Of a stretch of 64,000 nucleotides of DNA, positions 61,897-64,000 are shown piece after piece. Numbering within the stretch: position 1 is the stretch's first letter; each line of letters starts with the position of its first letter. Below the pieces are notes generated by a model. It did no database searches and had not been told where the DNA came from. It was given only the letters and a program-made list of their open reading frames with translations. Where the stretch lies: the NCBI GenBank assembly GCA_963989245.1, contig OZ022346.1, positions 44,969,497 through 45,033,496 of the forward strand, in the 5' to 3' direction. Origin of the DNA: Nansenia antarctica (lineage: Eukaryota; Chordata; Actinopteri; Argentiniformes; Microstomatidae). The translations under genes and the position numbers were made by a program.

Positions 61897-62612
61897 GGTA
61901 TATATAGTCCATTCAGTGGCTATGTAGTGGATGCTTATCTTGGTATATTATGGTGATCTTGACCAAAAAATAAACCAGGTTGGTGCAACCCAGCCTACAT
62001 TAGTTTGGTCTTTACTCTAGCTAAATCTAATGACAACTGAACAAAAAAAGAGAAGCAGAGCAAATATAAGTAAGAAGACACACCCCCTTCCACTCACTGT
62101 CCCACAGTTGGTGAACTTTTACGCTAGTGACTAGATTTTACGCTAATCAGGAGGACAATGTGATATACTCCCAGTAACTAACGTTTACGTTAGTAACTAC
62201 AGGCACCTAGTGACTAGATTTTACGCTAATCAGGAGGACAATGTGATATACTGCCAGTGTCTAACGTTTACGTTAGTAACTGTGCTTCAATCCACACATT
62301 TTTTTTTCAAATTATTGTTCATTTGCTCATTGTTTGTTTCTTTGTTGGTCTTGGTAGGTTTAATTGTTAATTCTTGTAATATATAAATTATTTTGTGCAA
62401 ATTCTGGTTGTGCGCCGACCATCAAGTGTAATTTTTGTTGATGATGAATAGGGGGCAGGTAATTATAAGATTTTCTTCTTCCTGCTCCTTTTTTGCCCAT
62501 GGGGAAATTAATTAATTGTATAGGGCACATAAAAATGTATGACAATCTCATGTGCAAAAATAAATAAATTAAATGAAATGAAAACATAAGGAGACACCAC
62601 ACATCCACTCTG
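61835..62612 (+). repeat. ~780-bp direct repeat, copy 2
   Basis: Second copy with a shorter (TAA)n run, a few substitutions and the same internal 83-bp duplication. Ends at the same word (ccactctg) as copy 1. Confidence 0.88.
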
Positions 62613-62822
62613 CTCGTTACGGAAACAGTCAGTTACGTGTTCTCCGCCTTCGGAACAATCCCAAGTGCAAAGGTGGCGACGGAGGGTGGACACAGCCAGG
62701 GCCAGGGCCACGGCTCCAGGCTCTTCTCCTCCCCTGAGGCGGTGGCCACCATGGCCGTGGCTGACATGAACATGAGCCGCTGTTTGTGGGCCTGCGCAAG
62801 CTCTGGAGAGAGCCATGGTTAA
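62613..62822 (+). pseudogene. pabpc RRM4-like fragment
   Basis: Frame reads VFSAFGTIPSAKVATEGGHS, then LFSSPEAVATMAV..MN, close to the fourth RRM of cytoplasmic poly(A)-binding protein (FSPFGTI.SAKV..EGG.S). The RNP-1 octamer is degraded (GQGHGSRLF). It starts exactly where the direct repeat ends. A degenerate pseudogene piece; paralogue not determined. Confidence 0.6.
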
Positions 62823-62911
62823 ACGGGTTAGGTCTAAGATCACCTCCACCTGCAGGGATTTATCAGAGACCCAGGTGCGGGGCCCCAGCCTCCGCTGCCT
62901 ACTGCCTCACC

Positions 62912-63028
62912 ATGGCGTCTCAGCCTGACCCTTCTCTGAGCAACATCGTCTTCGTCGAGAACGGAGACAAGTCTATCGACAGCAACGCTCTCTACCACAC
63001 CTTCTCTGCCTTTGGGAACGTTCCTGAC
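62912..63028 (+). pseudogene. pabpc RRM2-start fragment
   Basis: Reads DPSLSNIVFVENGDKSIDSN then ALYHTFSAFGNV, matching the linker and start of PABPC RRM2 (DPSL...GNIFIKNLDKSID.KALYDTFSAFGNI). It lies downstream of the RRM4-like piece, the reverse of the gene order, so the locus is rearranged. It breaks off at 63028 into an unrelated repeat with tggcgac words. Confidence 0.6.
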
Positions 63029-63153
63029 TGGTTGGCGACTTTGTCGCTATATCTGGCGACTTTCCAGACCCCCATGGCGACTTAATTAGTCAAAAGCGAC
63101 CAGCGACAAATCTAGCTACTTTTTCTGGTCATTTGGGGGATTACTGTAAAGCA

Positions 63154-63695
63154 GTCATGTCAAAGTCAAATACACAGGAGAGGCAGGAGAGCCTTGGCCA
63201 GGTGGTGTTGGGCCTTGGCTAGATGGATGCAGCTTAGCAGCAGTGCTAATGCGGTGTGGTGTTGGGCTGAAGCCTGTGCCTAGTCCAATGTTGGTCTTAA
63301 CTTTCACTTTTTGGTGTCCAATTTATTGATTGTTAGAGAACAAAAGACTCAAACCTTCAATTGTGAAGTTTTGATAACAAAAATACAGAGGATTGCCAAG
63401 ATATATGAAGGATTGGAATTAAAGATTTCACCAGCAAACAATGTGTGCAGCCATCTTGGAATCACTGTGCTGCTGCTGCTCATGACGAGTACTGAAGTGA
63501 AGAGAAGACGCGGGGTCGCGCTCGCTCGCGGGCACTCGCTACGCGCCAATGCACTCGCAGTGCATCTTGGGACTTGTAGTGTTATGGTGCTAAGGGCACA
63601 GAATACTGCGGGCCGGTTTTAATAGTAATTAAATATCATCCCGCGGGCAAGAGAGAACTCATTCACGGGCCTGATCTGGCTTTGACACATGTGCT
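63154..63695 (+). mobile_element. Short hAT-like (Charlie-type) element
   Basis: A 542-bp element bounded by perfect 8-bp direct duplications gtaaagca (63146-63153 and 63696-63703). The ends share an imperfect inverted repeat (catgtcaaag-type against ctttgacacatg). The 8-bp target duplication and the tcaaag/ctttgacac ends are typical of Charlie-like hAT non-autonomous elements. No transposase inside. Confidence 0.55.
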
Positions 63696-63836
63696 GTAAA
63701 GCATCTAACATGTCCTGTGTTCCACAATTCATGTTAAAACCGAGCTCAAGACATGGGAGAGTACGGCGAAACCGGCGCCATCTCATCCCCATGGAGCCCT
63801 CACCGGCGCAGAGTGGCGGTGGTGCTACTTAGGAGT

Positions 63837-64000
63837 GTGTTATGTTACTTGTCACTCGTCAGACGTTTCTTTTTCTCTTGAACACATTAGGGTGAATGTC
63901 TGTACTGTTTCTTCTTCATACTGTTTTCTGTATTTGAATATATTATGCTGTTACCTGACACAGCACCATTTTAAAAAGAGATTTTTTTTTGAAAAAAAGT
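63837..64000 (+). repeat. Array sequence resumes (partial unit)
   Basis: From gtgttatgttacttgtcac to the window end the sequence matches U1 9695-9858 (3' UTR-like part of the unit), so another unit or fragment continues beyond the window. Confidence 0.9.

Noticed and set aside
63470..63620. CpG-rich stretch as a promoter or CpG island
   Set aside because: It sits inside a short hAT-like element with perfect 8-bp flanking duplications and shows no TATA or adjoining gene.

Overview
The window is eukaryotic, almost certainly from a ray-finned fish. It carries the debris typical of teleost genomes: an L1-like LINE, hAT DNA transposons, a BEL/Pao LTR element and a DIRS-like gag. Mixed in are pieces of vertebrate germline and chromatin genes (gtsf1, H3.3, gatad2, ercc6l, pabpc). 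I see no ordinary intact host gene. Apart from the flanks, the window is one mosaic tandem array.

Layout. 1-3249 is left flank: an unidentified minus-strand reading frame, a 5'-truncated L1-like LINE (minus strand), and an ercc6l fragment (plus strand). 3250-7802 holds two copies of a short 1.66 kb unit with an intronless H3.3 copy, a gtsf1 3' portion and a gtsf1 5' portion. The second H3.3 copy is split by a 1.1 kb hAT element. 7803-60337 holds eight consecutive copies (here U1-U8) of a longer unit. Its 4.98 kb core carries, in order: an AT-rich leader, a 33-bp GC-rich minisatellite, a 161-codon S/T-P-rich frame with a polyadenylation signal, a CCAAT/TATA promoter, a DIRS-like gag start, the C-terminal half of H3.3 fused in frame to that gag, a gtsf1 3' part, a second promoter and a gtsf1 5' part. 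Length varies between units (4,980 to 10,742 bp) because modules are present or absent. U1, U6 and U7 carry a rearranged BEL/Pao gag-pro block. U1, U2 and U7 carry extra copies of a 1,031-bp gag + acidic ORF + BEL sub-repeat. U5 and U8 carry a gatad2-derived chimeric ORF. 60338-63836 is an interruption with two ~780-bp direct repeats around a hAT transposase C-terminus, rearranged pabpc RRM pieces and a short hAT-type element. At 63837 the unit sequence resumes and runs off the window.

How the pieces relate. GTSF1 is a piRNA-pathway CHHC zinc-finger protein, H3.3 is the replication-independent histone, and GATAD2 is a NuRD subunit. All are damaged or partial here, but several frames remain open and two TATA promoters recur in most units. 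The recurring chimera is a gag-H3.3 reading frame whose amber stop is followed, in the same frame, by about 104 open codons of GTSF1. Whether any of it is translated cannot be told from sequence. A germline ampliconic, selfish or piRNA-producing locus is a hypothesis; junk satellite DNA is the null.
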